This document shows positions 17,520 through 26,142 of a stretch of 34,692 bases of DNA, piece after piece (the first letter of the stretch is position 1; each line of letters begins with the position of its first letter). Source of the stretch: Armatimonadaceae bacterium (GTDB lineage: Bacteria > Armatimonadota > Armatimonadia > Armatimonadales > Armatimonadaceae); the NCBI GenBank assembly GCA_030446525.1, contig JAUJNC010000040.1:1-34692 (forward strand), read 5' to 3'. A program made the translations under genes and the position numbers. The notes under the pieces were generated by a model, which had not been told where the DNA came from, ran no database searches, and saw nothing but the letters and a program-made list of their open reading frames with translations.

Positions 17520-18272
17520 CGCCCCGCCGTGGCCTCCCCGGCTTCCTCGGCCGTCAGGGTCAGGAAAACGTCCTCCAGCGACGCTGTCCCGCTCGCCTGG
17601 GCGCGCAGGTAAACAGATCCGCCAGCGTCCCCTCGGCAAGCTTATTGCCGACCCGGAGGATGAGGATGCATCGCACAGCCTGCGCCGTATCGAGCATGTG
17701 GGTGGAGACCAGGACCGCCGCCCCCTCGTCACGGGCGTCCTGGATGCGCTCGCGTACTTCGCGCGCCCCGGGATCCAGACCGATGAGCGGCCCATCGAAC
17801 AGGAACACGCGGGCGCGGTGCAGGAACGCGCAGGCGATGGTGAGCTTCTGGCGCATCCCTTTGGAGAGCGCGCCCACCGAACTCGTTCTGTTTGGCGGTC
17901 AGGTCGAAGCGCCGGAGCAGCGCCTCGGCGCGCTGGTCGAAGCCTTCGGTCGTGTTGTAGACCAGCGCGACGAACTTCAGGTGCTCCCAGACCGTGAGCA
18001 CTTCGTAGGGGTTGGGCTGTTCGGGCACGAAGGCCAGCATGCGCTTGGCTTCCCGCTCCTGCGTTTCGAGATCGTAGCCCGCCCACCACGACCCGCCCGC
18101 CGTGGGCCGCACGACGCCGGCGATGCAGCGCAGCGTCGTCGTCTTGCCCGCCCCGTTGGGCCCCCAGCAGCCCGACGATCTCGCCGCCCTGCACCGCAAA
18201 CGATAGGTCCGTCAGGGCCGCGAACTTCCGGTACCGCTTGGAAAGGTTCTGGACCAGCAGAAGAGGAGGCGC
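17516..18272 (-). pseudogene. ABC transporter ATPase, frameshifted
   Basis: The ATP-binding partner of the permease at 15941-17519. The reading begins PLLLVQNLSKRYRKF near 18270 and continues LSFAVQGGEIVGLLG, then after a shift at a C-run near 18166 PNGAGKTTTLRCIAG (Walker A), FVPEQPNPYEVLTVWEHLKF (Q-loop region), a second shift near 17880 into ALSKGMRQKLTIACAFLH (signature, LSKGM), VFLFDGPLIGLDPGA (Walker B with Gly in place of Glu, unless an error) and VLVSTHMLDTAQAV (H-loop), then a last shift near 17595 to SLEDVFLTLT. The stop TGA overlaps the permease ATG. No standard start codon fits: an in-frame TAA at 18273-18275 precedes the coding sequence, so the start is itself damaged or non-standard. 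Confidence 0.78.
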
Positions 18273-18341
18273 TTAGCTCAAACGAGCTTTTTTCGCCGCG
18301 GCACCGGCGTTGCCCTCCTCTGCCGATGCCAGTGTCAAACC

Positions 18342-18710
18342 CTACGACGAGTCTCCGTTCTCTTTTTCTGCTTCGTCGAGGCCTGAGGGCAGCACGAAGG
18401 TGCCATCCTCTTGGGGCGGGAACGGGACCACGCGGACGACCGCATCCACGTTCAGCAGCCCGTACAGGTGCGGGAACCGGTCGCCGTCCGCGGCCTCGTA
18501 ACGGATGGGGGCCCGGACCTTGCGCGCATCGATGACCAGCAGCACAAGCCCCGTCTGCCCGCGGAAAAAGGCGTTGGCGGGGCCGAGCACCTGAGCCGGG
18601 GCGGAGCAGTGGAGGAAGCCTTCCGTTTCGAGCGTGTCCGCGCGGTACAGGCCGTCCTGTCGCGCCCGTTCCCACCGCTCCCGCCGGGTGATGTGCAGGA
18701 TCACGCTCAC
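18342..18710 (-). CDS. DUF952 domain protein
   Basis: A 122-residue protein beginning [16 protein letters not shown], with [59 protein letters not shown]. This is the DUF952 family, related in fold to ADP-ribosyl-binding or glutathione-like small domains; biochemical role is unsettled. The GTG start at 18710 overlaps the phosphoglucomutase stop (GTGA), showing coupled translation; a second GTG at 18704 is an alternative. It is followed, after about 70 bases, by the ABC ATPase. Cytoplasmic. Confidence 0.85.
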   Translation of the reverse strand: MSVILHITRRERWERARQDGLYRADTLETEGFLHCSAPAQVLGPANAFFRGQTGLVLLVIDARKVRAPIRYEAADGDRFPHLYGLLNVDAVVRVVPFPPQEDGTFVLPSGLDEAEKENGDSS

Positions 18711-20383
18711 AGGCCTGCCGCCCGGAACACCGCGCTGACCATGGCCTGGGCCTCTTCCTGGATCCGCCGGAGGTGCTCGGCGCCTTCGAAGCTTTCTGCG
18801 TAGATCTTGTAGATGTGCTCGGTGCCGGACGGCCGGGCCGCGAACCACCCGCTTCGGGTGACCACCTTCAGCCCGCCGATGGGCGCGTTGTTGCCCGGCG
18901 CGTGGGTGAGTTTGGCCAGGATCGGCTCCCCGGCCAGCTCTTTGGCGCCGACGGCGTCGGGCGTCAGGTCTTTCAGCACCGCCTGCTCCTCGGGGGTGGC
19001 CGGGGCGTCGCTGCGCTCGTACACCGGACTGCCGAACCGCTCCTGCAGGCCGTTATAGTGTTCGCCGGGGTCGCGCCCCGTCGTGGCGGTGATCTCGGCG
19101 GCCAGCAGGTCCATGATGATGCCGTCCTTGTCCGTGGTCCAGACCGTGCCGTCCTTGCGCAGAAACGACGCCCCGGCGCTTTCCTCCCCGCCGAAGCCGT
19201 AGGAGCCGTCGATCAGCCCGTCCACGAACCACTTGAAGCCCACCGGCACCTCGGACAGGGGGCGCCCCAGGTGTGCGGCCACCCGGTCGATCAGCGAGCT
19301 GGAAACCAGGGTTTTCCCCACGGCCGCATCCCGGCGCCAGCCGGCGCGGTTCTGGAACAGGTACCAGACGGCGACCGCCAGATAGTGGTTCGGGTTCAGG
19401 AGCCCGCGGCTCCGGGTGACGATCCCGTGGCGGTCGTAGTCCGGGTCGTTGCCCCAGGCGATGTCGAACTGGTCCTTCAGCCCGATCAGGCTCGCCATGG
19501 CGTAGGGCGAAGAGCAGTCCATGCGGATCTTACCGTCTTTGTCCACGGTCATAAACCCGAAGGTCGGGTCCACGTAGCGGTTGACCACCTCGATGTCCAG
19601 CCCGTAGGTGGCGGCGATCGGCTCCCAATACGCCAGCCCGGCCCCGCCCAGGGGATCCACCCCGATCTTGAGTTTGGCCGACGCAATAGCCTCCATGTCG
19701 ATGATGTTTTTCAGATCCTCGACGTACGGCGTGACATAATCGTGTTCGTGCGTGGTGTCGGCTTTGAGCGCCTTTTCGAAGGGCAGCCGCTTCACGCCGG
19801 CCAGGCCGTTCCTCAATATCTCGTTGGCGCGGTCCTGGATCGCTTTGGTGGTCCCGGTGTCCGCCGGCCCGCCGCTCGGCGGGTTGTACTTGAAGCCGCC
19901 GTCGTCGGGCGGGTTGTGCGACGGGGTAATCACGATGCCGTCGGCAAGACCGGAACTCCTGCCCCGGTTATGGGTCAGGATGGCGTGGGAGATGACCGGC
20001 GTCGGGGTGTAGCGCAGCGAAGGGGCCGGACCGGTCTGGATCCGGACGTCCATGCCGTTGCCCGCGAAGACCTCGATGGCCGTGGCGAGTGCGGGCTCGG
20101 ACAGGGCGTGCGTGTCCCTGCCCGCGTACAACGGCCCCGTGATGCCCTCCGACCTCCGGAGCTCGCAGATCGCCTGGCAGATCGCCACGATGTGGGCCTC
20201 GTTGAAAGAGTTTGCGAGCGAAGACCCCCGGTGCCCGGACGTGCCGAAGGAGACGCGGTGGGCGGGGTTATCCCCGTCCGGTTCGTGGGTGTAGTAGGCG
20301 GAGACGAGTCGCGGAACATCGACAAGCAGCTCACGGGGAGCCGGCTTGCCCGCGAGCGGGTGTACTGCTATCTTTCCTGCCAT
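18707..20383 (-). CDS. pgm: Alpha-D-glucose phosphate-specific phosphoglucomutase
   Basis: A 558-residue cytoplasmic enzyme that interconverts glucose-1-phosphate and glucose-6-phosphate, linking glycolysis with glycogen and nucleotide-sugar synthesis. Visible motifs are [10 protein letters not shown] at the N-terminus, the phosphoserine loop [20 protein letters not shown], the magnesium loop [11 protein letters not shown], the sugar-binding [13 protein letters not shown] and the C-terminal phosphate site [16 protein letters not shown]. The start is taken at ATG 20383 ([13 protein letters not shown]), 6 bases after AGGAGAAG; an ATG 27 bases upstream has no ribosome site. First gene of an operon with DUF952 and the ABC pair, divergent from the flagellar cluster. 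Confidence 0.96.
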   Translation of the reverse strand: MAGKIAVHPLAGKPAPRELLVDVPRLVSAYYTHEPDGDNPAHRVSFGTSGHRGSSLANSFNEAHIVAICQAICELRRSEGITGPLYAGRDTHALSEPALATAIEVFAGNGMDVRIQTGPAPSLRYTPTPVISHAILTHNRGRSSGLADGIVITPSHNPPDDGGFKYNPPSGGPADTGTTKAIQDRANEILRNGLAGVKRLPFEKALKADTTHEHDYVTPYVEDLKNIIDMEAIASAKLKIGVDPLGGAGLAYWEPIAATYGLDIEVVNRYVDPTFGFMTVDKDGKIRMDCSSPYAMASLIGLKDQFDIAWGNDPDYDRHGIVTRSRGLLNPNHYLAVAVWYLFQNRAGWRRDAAVGKTLVSSSLIDRVAAHLGRPLSEVPVGFKWFVDGLIDGSYGFGGEESAGASFLRKDGTVWTTDKDGIIMDLLAAEITATTGRDPGEHYNGLQERFGSPVYERSDAPATPEEQAVLKDLTPDAVGAKELAGEPILAKLTHAPGNNAPIGGLKVVTRSGWFAARPSGTEHIYKIYAESFEGAEHLRRIQEEAQAMVSAVFRAAGL

Positions 20384-20493
20384 ACGATCTTCTCCTGTTC
20401 CGACCGACAATAAAGGATAACCGTTCGCGGGGTCGTTTCGACATCGCGCCGCCCACTTCCTACCCGGCGGGGGCGGACCGGAGCCATGCAGCC

Positions 20494-21596
20494 ATGCTCA
20501 ACGATCTATCGCGCATAGCGCCCGCCCCCCCGGTGCGGCCCGCGCCCGGGGCGGCCCCGGGCGCGGGCGCGCCTTCGGCCGAGCCGGCCGCGGCCCTTCT
20601 CGGGCAGAGGGCGGCGGTCCGCCGAGACCTCACCGCCGCCCTGGCCGCGCTCGGGGTCCCCCCGGACGAGGGCAGGCTGCTGGCCGCGCAGGCGCTGGTC
20701 CGCTTCGGCATCCCCCTCACCGCCGAGGACCTGGCCGACGTGCGGCGCGGGCTGGCCTCGCGCGCGGCGCGCCAGCCCGAGACCGTGGCGCTGGCCAAGT
20801 CGCTCGGCCTGCCGCCGTCGCCCGCGATCCTGCGCGCCCTGGACACGCTGCTGTCCGCCCGCACCGACACGTCGCTCCTGACCATCACCGTGCCGATGCG
20901 CCTCGCAGGCGACGTTCGCCCCGCAGGCGACGTTCGCCTCGCAGGCGACGTTCGCCCCGACACCGCGGCGATCGCGGCGCACCTGCAGATGACGACGCGA
21001 GCAGCCACGCTCTCGGGCGAGGCCCGGCTGCTCACCGGCGACATCGACGGCGCGCGCTCGGACCTGCGTTCGCACCTGCTGCGCCGCGCCCGGGACGGCG
21101 ACACGGACGCCGAGACCGCGGCGCGCCACCTGGAAGGGCAGATGCCTGCGAACGTGGCGCGGGCGAACGAGCCCGGCGAGACCGACGGTCCCATTTTCGT
21201 GGCCTTCACCGCGGCCACGAACGGCCGGGCGCACCCCGTCGAGATGCAGGTCGAACGCAGCGCCGATGAGCAGGGCGACGCGGGGGCAGAAGCGAGCGAC
21301 GGAGCGGCGGTGGGGGCGACGGTGCGCATCCGACGGCGCACCTGGGCGTGGTGACCGCCCGCCTGCGCCTGGCCGGTGACGGGCGCCTTTCCTGCCGCCT
21401 GTCCACCCCGGGCGAGCAAGCGGCGCGGCGCATCGAGCGCAGCGTCGGGCATCTGACCTAGGCGCTGGCCCGGGCGGGGTTTCCCCGCCCGGCAGCCAGA
21501 GCGGAGCACGAGCAAGCGGCGGCCGAACCGCTTACCGACGTGACGCCGCGCGCAAGGGCCACCCGGCCCCTGCGCGCGCTGGACCTTCGGGCGTAG
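20494..21596 (+). pseudogene. FliK-like flagellar hook-length control protein, interrupted
   Basis: The reading starts at ATG 20494 ([16 protein letters not shown]), a proline/alanine-rich N-terminus followed by helical segments and a triple LAGDVR-type repeat. The frame closes at 21352, but shifting by one base near 21340 continues as VTARLRLAGDGRLSCRLSTP, the beta-strand pattern of the FliK C-terminal domain. An in-frame TAG at 21459 then interrupts before ALARAGFP and the end LRALDLRA at 21596, 4 bases before the next gene. FliK proteins measure hook length and switch export specificity. Assignment rests on position before the FlhB-like gene and on the C-terminal pattern; the sequence itself is weakly conserved. 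Breaks look like local errors. Confidence 0.6.
20902..20955 (+). repeat. Three tandem 18-bp units within the fliK-like gene
   Basis: Units at 20902-20919, 20920-20937 and 20938-20955 differ only at their second base (CTC or CCC start) and encode LAGDVR, PAGDVR, LAGDVR in frame. They probably arose by slippage and would vary in number among strains. Confidence 0.9.
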
Positions 21597-21600
21597 CCTT

Positions 21601-21909
21601 ATGCCAGACGAGCCCCACAACCCGGACCCGGAGAGGACGCCCGGCAAGCGCCCAGAGCCTAAAACCGCCGTGGCGCTGCGCTACGATAGGGAGCGGGACG
21701 CGGCGCCCCGCGTCCTTGCGACGGGACGCGGGGCGACCGCCGAGGCCGTCCTCCGCCGCGCCGAGGAGGCCGGGGTGGCCATCCGCGAGGATGAGGCGCT
21801 CACCGCCGCGCTCGCCCTGCTCAACATCGGCGACACCATCCCCCCCGAGCTCTACCGCGCCGTCGCCGAGGTGCTTGCCTACATCTACCGCCTCGACGCC
21901 ACGCCGTGA
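21601..21909 (+). CDS. FlhB C-terminal domain homologue (FhlB/YlqH type)
   Basis: A 102-residue cytoplasmic protein matching only the soluble C-terminal domain of the flagellar export switch FlhB. The core is TAVALRYDRERDAAPRVLAT, then AEEAGVAIREDEALTAALA and GDTIPPELYRAVAEVLAYIY. The NPTH autocleavage motif and the transmembrane part are absent. A Pro/Glu-rich tail of about 20 residues precedes the domain. In Bacteria with this stand-alone copy it can partly replace the FlhB C-domain in export. It begins 4 bases after the fliK-like stop and precedes flhA by 87 bases, supporting a flagellar role. Confidence 0.85.
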   Translation: MPDEPHNPDPERTPGKRPEPKTAVALRYDRERDAAPRVLATGRGATAEAVLRRAEEAGVAIREDEALTAALALLNIGDTIPPELYRAVAEVLAYIYRLDATP

Positions 21910-21938
21910 ATGGCGCCCCCTGAAGAAGCCTTCCCCGT

Positions 21939-21972
21939 CTGCCGAGAAAAGGAATGCACGTATTCTCAGCAG
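21939..21972 (+). other. Intercistronic hairpin before flhA
   Basis: CTGCCGAGAA (21939-21948) pairs with TTCTCAGCAG (21963-21972) with one mismatch, around a 14-base loop, ending about 16 bases before the flhA ribosome site. It could be a processing or stability element; no T-tract follows. Confidence 0.4.
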
Positions 21973-21996
21973 GCTGACGGTTGGCAAGGAGGGTAG

Positions 21997-24093
21997 ATGG
22001 CAACGGCCATGCAGACGCGGCAGTCCGCCGCCCAAGCGCCCGTTCTGGGCAAAGTCAAGCAGTACGCCGATGTCGCCGCGGCGTCGGGCATCCTGGCCGT
22101 GGTGGCGATGCTGATCTTCCCGATGCCCGAGTGGCTGCTCGATACGGGCATCGTTTTGAACCTTTCCGCGGCCATCCTGATCCTTCTCGTGGCTTTCTAT
22201 ACGACCGAGCCGCTCCAGTTCTCGGTCTTCCCCCCGCTCCTCCTGGTCACGACGCTGTTCCGGCTCGCCCTGAACGTGTCGGCGATGAAGCTGATCCTGA
22301 AGGACGGCCACGCGGGGCACATGATCGACGCGTTCGGCAAGGTGGTCATCGGCGGCGACGTGATCGTCGGCGTGATCGCGTTCCTCATCCTCGTGGTCAT
22401 CCAGTTCGTGGTCATCACCAAGGGCGCGGAGCGCGTGGCCGAGGTCGCGGCCCGCTTCACGCTCGATGCGATGCCGGGGCGGCAGATGGCGGTCGACGCC
22501 GACCTGAACGCCGGGATGATCACCGAAGAGGTGGCGCGCCAGCGGCGGCAGGCCGTCCAGCGCGAGGCCGACTTCTACGGCTCGATGGACGGCGCGTCCA
22601 AGTTCGTGCGCGGCGACGCCGTCGCGGCGATCATCATCCTGGTGATCAACATCGTCGGCGGCTTCGTCCTGGGGATGCTGCGCGGCGAGGGCAACTTCGC
22701 CGCGATCCTGCAGAAGTACACCCTGCTTACCATCGGCGAGGGGCTGGTGAGCCAGATACCCGCGCTGCTCATCTCGACCGCGACCGGCCTCATGGTGACG
22801 CGGGCTGCCTCCGAGACGAACCTGGGGGTGGACATCGCCGGCCAGTTCCTGCACGGCCCGCGCCCCCTCCTGATCGGCGGGAGCCTGGTCGGGCTGTTCA
22901 CCCTCGCCCCCGGCTTCCCCAAGTTCCAGCTGCTCCTGGTTTCGGCGGCGATGTTCGGGACCGCTTTCCTGCTCCAGCGCGCCGAGAAAGAGGCTGCCAG
23001 GGCGCCCGCCCCCGACCAGGAAAGCGAAGCGGCCGGCGCCGCGGCCACGCCCGAGAACGTGATGCGGGAGCTGGGCGTGGACACCGTCGAGCTGGAGATC
23101 GGCTACGGGCTGATGGCGCTGGTCGACACGGCTTCGGGCGGCGACCTGCTGGAGCGCATCACCGGCCTGCGGCGCCAGCTCGCCCAGGAGCTCGGGATCG
23201 TGCTGCCCTCGGTACGGATCCGCGACAACCTGGTGCTGCGGCCCAGCGAGTACCGCCTCAAGATCAAGGGCGCGCCGGTCGCGGGCGGCGAGCTGATGAC
23301 CAACCACCTGCTGCTGATGGACCCCGGCACGGTGGCGGACCACCTGCCCGGCGTCGAAACCAAAGACCCGGCGTTCGGTCTGCCCGCCACCTGGGTACCA
23401 AAGAAAGAGCGGGAGCGGGCGGAGATGGCCGGGTACACGGTCGTGGACCCGACGGCCGTCCTGATCACCCACCTGACCGAGGTGCTGCGCGCGCACGCCG
23501 CCGAGGTGCTGACGCGGCAGGACGTGCAGGCGCTGCTGGACCACCTCAAGGAGTCCAACGCCTCCGTGGTGGCCGAGGTGGGGAACGACCGGATCAGCGT
23601 GGGCGAGATACAGAAGGTGCTGCAGCACCTGCTGCGCGAGCGTGTTTCCATCCGCGATCTGGGTACGATCCTGGAGACGGTCTCCGATAACGCGGGCCGC
23701 ACGCGCGACACGGACGCCCTGGGCGAGCTCGCCCGGGCCGCCCTTGCGCGCGCCCTGTGCCGGCAGTGGTGCGGCGAGGACGGCGTGCTGGAGGCGCTGA
23801 CGCTGGACCCGCACCTGGAGCAGCGCCTGCGCGACGCGGTGCAGGACACCGTCGCCGGGGCGCAGCTGGTCCTGGAGCCGGGCGAAGCCCGGCTCGTGCT
23901 CGATGCCGTCGCCCGGTCGGCGGAGCGGATGACGGCCCTGGGGCAGATGCCGGTCCTGCTGTGCGCGTCGGCGGTGCGTCTGCCGCTCAGGCGGCTGACC
24001 GAGCGGACGCTGCCGAGCCTGGCCATCCTGGCCTACAACGAGGTCGCGCCGCGCACCGAGGTCCGCGCGGTCGGGCAGGTGACATTGCCGTAG
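21997..24093 (+). CDS. flhA: Flagellar biosynthesis protein FlhA
   Basis: A 698-residue inner-membrane protein of the flagellar type III export gate. ATG at 21997 follows AAGGAGG by about 5 bases. The N-terminal half carries the membrane helices (ILAVVAMLIFPMPEWLLDTG, IVLNLSAAILILLVAFY) and the highly conserved cytoplasmic loop: FRLALNVSAMKLILKDGHAG, ERVAEVAARFTLDAMPGRQM and GSMDGASKFVRGDAVAAIII. The C-terminal half (from about residue 345) is the cytosolic ring domain that docks chaperone-substrate complexes. Length and motifs are normal and the frame is intact. The flhF gene starts 12 bases after its stop, so the two form an operon. Confidence 0.97.
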   Translation: MATAMQTRQSAAQAPVLGKVKQYADVAAASGILAVVAMLIFPMPEWLLDTGIVLNLSAAILILLVAFYTTEPLQFSVFPPLLLVTTLFRLALNVSAMKLILKDGHAGHMIDAFGKVVIGGDVIVGVIAFLILVVIQFVVITKGAERVAEVAARFTLDAMPGRQMAVDADLNAGMITEEVARQRRQAVQREADFYGSMDGASKFVRGDAVAAIIILVINIVGGFVLGMLRGEGNFAAILQKYTLLTIGEGLVSQIPALLISTATGLMVTRAASETNLGVDIAGQFLHGPRPLLIGGSLVGLFTLAPGFPKFQLLLVSAAMFGTAFLLQRAEKEAARAPAPDQESEAAGAAATPENVMRELGVDTVELEIGYGLMALVDTASGGDLLERITGLRRQLAQELGIVLPSVRIRDNLVLRPSEYRLKIKGAPVAGGELMTNHLLLMDPGTVADHLPGVETKDPAFGLPATWVPKKERERAEMAGYTVVDPTAVLITHLTEVLRAHAAEVLTRQDVQALLDHLKESNASVVAEVGNDRISVGEIQKVLQHLLRERVSIRDLGTILETVSDNAGRTRDTDALGELARAALARALCRQWCGEDGVLEALTLDPHLEQRLRDAVQDTVAGAQLVLEPGEARLVLDAVARSAERMTALGQMPVLLCASAVRLPLRRLTERTLPSLAILAYNEVAPRTEVRAVGQVTLP

Positions 24094-24105
24094 GAAGGAT
24101 ACAGC

Positions 24106-25306
24106 GTGAAAGTTCGGCGCTACCAGGCGGTGCTGCCGAAAGAGGGCCGTTCCGCACGTGGCGGGACTGCCTGGAGCCTGGCGCGCAAGGAGTGCATCGG
24201 GCGGGCGCACGCCGAGCTCGGCGCCGCCGCCGTCTTCCTGAACGAGGAGACGCGCGTCGAAGAGCGGCTGCTGGGCCTGCTCAAGCACGACGTGGTGGAG
24301 ATGCTGTTCGCCACCGACCTCGAGGGCACCGCGCTACAGGGGCAGGCCAGGCCGTTTCCCGGCGCCTCCCCCGCTGCCGTCCCGTCCCCCCCGCGGCCGA
24401 TGCGGTGGGGCGGCTCGAAGGCGAGGTGCGCGACCTGTCGAACACGGTGCGCGCCCTGGTCCGTGAGGTGTCCGAGGGCGGCTTCGCGCCCCTGGAGATC
24501 GCCGGCATAACGGCGGGGGCGACCGGCAGGCGTCGCAGGCCAGCGGGCTGACTCGGCACGCCTGATCTGCGGGCGCTGCTGGTGGAGGCCGAGGTGCCGG
24601 AGCCTTTGGCCTCGGAGCTTCTGGCGCGGGTCCCCGACGAGGCGCAGGGCGCGGCCGCGCGGCGCGCCCTGCGCGCCGCGATCGGCGACGCCTTCCGCAC
24701 CGCCCCCTTCAACGAACCGCTGGGGGCAGGCCAACGTCATCGCCCTGGTCGGCCCCACCGGGGTCGGCAAGACCACCACCATCGCCAAGCTGGCCGCGCC
24801 GTTCGCGCTCGGTCGCAAGCGGCGCGTCGGTTTGGTGACGCTGGACACCTACCGCATCGCCGCCGTCGAGCCTGCGCACCTACGGCGAGATCATGGACGT
24901 GCCCGTCCGCGTCGCCCACGGGCGCAAGGATATCGTGCAGGCGCTGCAATCGCTTTCCCGCTGCGACCTGATCTTCCTGGACACGGCGGGGCGTTCGCAA
25001 AAGAACCGGGAGCAGGTCGAGGAGATGGAAAAGGTGCTCCACGGCGTCCGCTGCGAGCCGCACCTGGTCCTGTCCGCCACGACCAAGCTGCGCGACCTGC
25101 ACGAGATCGCCCGCGAGTTTTCCGCGGTCCGGTTCCGGTCGCTGATCCTGACCAAGCTGGACGAGACCAACACGCTCGGCCCGGTACTGGGCCTCGTCGC
25201 CCAGACCGGCCTGGGCGTCTCCCATGTCACCACGGGCCAGCGCGTGCCCGAGGACATCGAGCCCGCCGACCCCGGCCGCTTCGCCGCGCGCCTGCTGCCT
25301 TCCTGA
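24106..25306 (+). pseudogene. flhF: Flagellar SRP-like GTPase FlhF, frameshifted
   Basis: GTG at 24106 (MKVRRYQAV) follows AGGAAGGA. FlhF is a GTPase that helps place and number flagella. The pieces in order are ARKECIGRAHAELGAAAVFL (B-domain start), [39 protein letters not shown] (N-domain), [20 protein letters not shown] (G1), [15 protein letters not shown] (G2), [27 protein letters not shown] (G3) and [13 protein letters not shown] (G4), ending ARLLPS at 25306. Shifts lie near 24400, 24550, 24725 and 24880. The last 410 bases are clean. All GTPase motifs survive, so the gene is probably whole in the organism. Confidence 0.85.
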
Positions 25307-25385
25307 AGTTTCTGGCGGGGAAGCTGCGCCCGCACAGGAGGGAACGTGGTTTCGGGTAGAATCCAAGATGATGAGGTGACTTCCC

Positions 25386-25800
25386 TTGCCCCGACAGGAC
25401 ATCTACCATAACGCCGTAAAAAACGCACTCATCAAGGACGGATGGATAATCCAACACGACCCCTTGATTTTGGCATTCGGCCGGCGTAATGTTTATGTGG
25501 ATATCGGGGCGGAAGCGCCCATCACGGCAGAGAAGGAGGGGCGCAAGATCGCGGTGGAGATCAAAGCTTCCTCGGGGTCTCGGAGGTCACGGAGCTAGAG
25601 CGGGCCTTAGGACAATATGCGCTGTACCGATTTTTACTGGCGCGCGACGAACCGGAGCGCATCTTTACCTGGCTCTTTCCGAGGTCGCCAACACCAGCAT
25701 CTTCAGTGAGCCGGAGGGACGTGACCTAGCTACCGCACAAAAGCTGAAGCTACTCGTCTTCGACCCGGCGAAGGAGATTATTCTGCAATGGATAGAGTGA
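25386..25800 (+). pseudogene. xisH: XisH family protein, two frameshifts
   Basis: TTG start at 25386 after GAGGTGA. The first part, MPRQDIYHNAVKNALIKDGW, then HDPLILAFGRRNVYVDIGAE and RKIAVEIKASS, is typical of XisH, a controlling factor first described for fdxN-element excision in heterocystous cyanobacteria. The D...EIK arrangement resembles the PD-(D/E)XK nuclease core. After a one-base loss near 25575 comes VTELERALGQYALYRFLLAR, and after another near 25660 LYLALSEVANTSIF and LLVFDPAKEIILQWIE. About 138 residues if repaired. It overlaps xisI by 13 bases. Composition is visibly less GC-rich than flhF, suggesting acquisition. Errors rather than decay are likely, as all motifs remain. Confidence 0.82.
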
Positions 25801-26124
25801 CAGATTACCGGGACATCGTCAAGCGGATCATCTCCGAGTATGCCGCCTTGAAGCCGTCCTACGGCGACATCGAGGTCGAGACGATCTTCGATGACGGGCA
25901 GGGACATTATGAGATGGTGTATACCGGCTGGAACGGCTTCCGACGCATTCATGGCGCCGTGCTGCATGTAGACATCCGGGACGGCAAGGTGTGGATCCAA
26001 CATGACGGCACGGAAGACGGCATCGCCGAGGAGCCTAGTGCAAGCAGGCATCCCGCACGAACACATCGTGCTGGCATTTCACCACCCGGAGCAGCGCAAG
26101 CACACGCCGTTTGCGGTAGCGTAG
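25788..26124 (+). pseudogene. xisI: XisI family protein, one frameshift near the end
   Basis: ATG at 25788 after AAGGAG, within the last codons of xisH, as is usual for this pair. MDRVTDYRDIVKRIISEYAA, then DIEVETIFDDGQGHYEMVYT, RRIHGAVLHVDIRDGKVWIQ and HDGTEDGIAEE match XisI. One extra base near 26033 diverts the frame; corrected, it ends AGIPHEHIVLAFHHPEQRKH and TPFAVA at 26124, the family's usual end at about 112 residues. Function of stand-alone xisHI pairs is unproven. They are often near mobile DNA. Confidence 0.82.
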
Positions 26125-26142
26125 CCTAGCTCCCGCCTTCGC

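Noticed and set aside
18276..18295. AGCTC-AAAC-GAGCT followed by TTTTTT, a terminator shape on the plus strand
   Set aside because: Both flanking genes run on the minus strand, where it would be preceded, not followed, by the T-run. The stem is only 5 bp.
24106..25306. Programmed frameshifting in flhF
   Set aside because: Several shifts at ordinary G/C runs without slippery-site or stimulatory structure, in a patch where neighbours are also shifted; sequence error is simpler.
25386..26124. xisHI as proof of a cyanobacterial host
   Set aside because: The pair occurs in several other phyla, and a flagellar flhA/flhF cluster beside it argues against a cyanobacterium.
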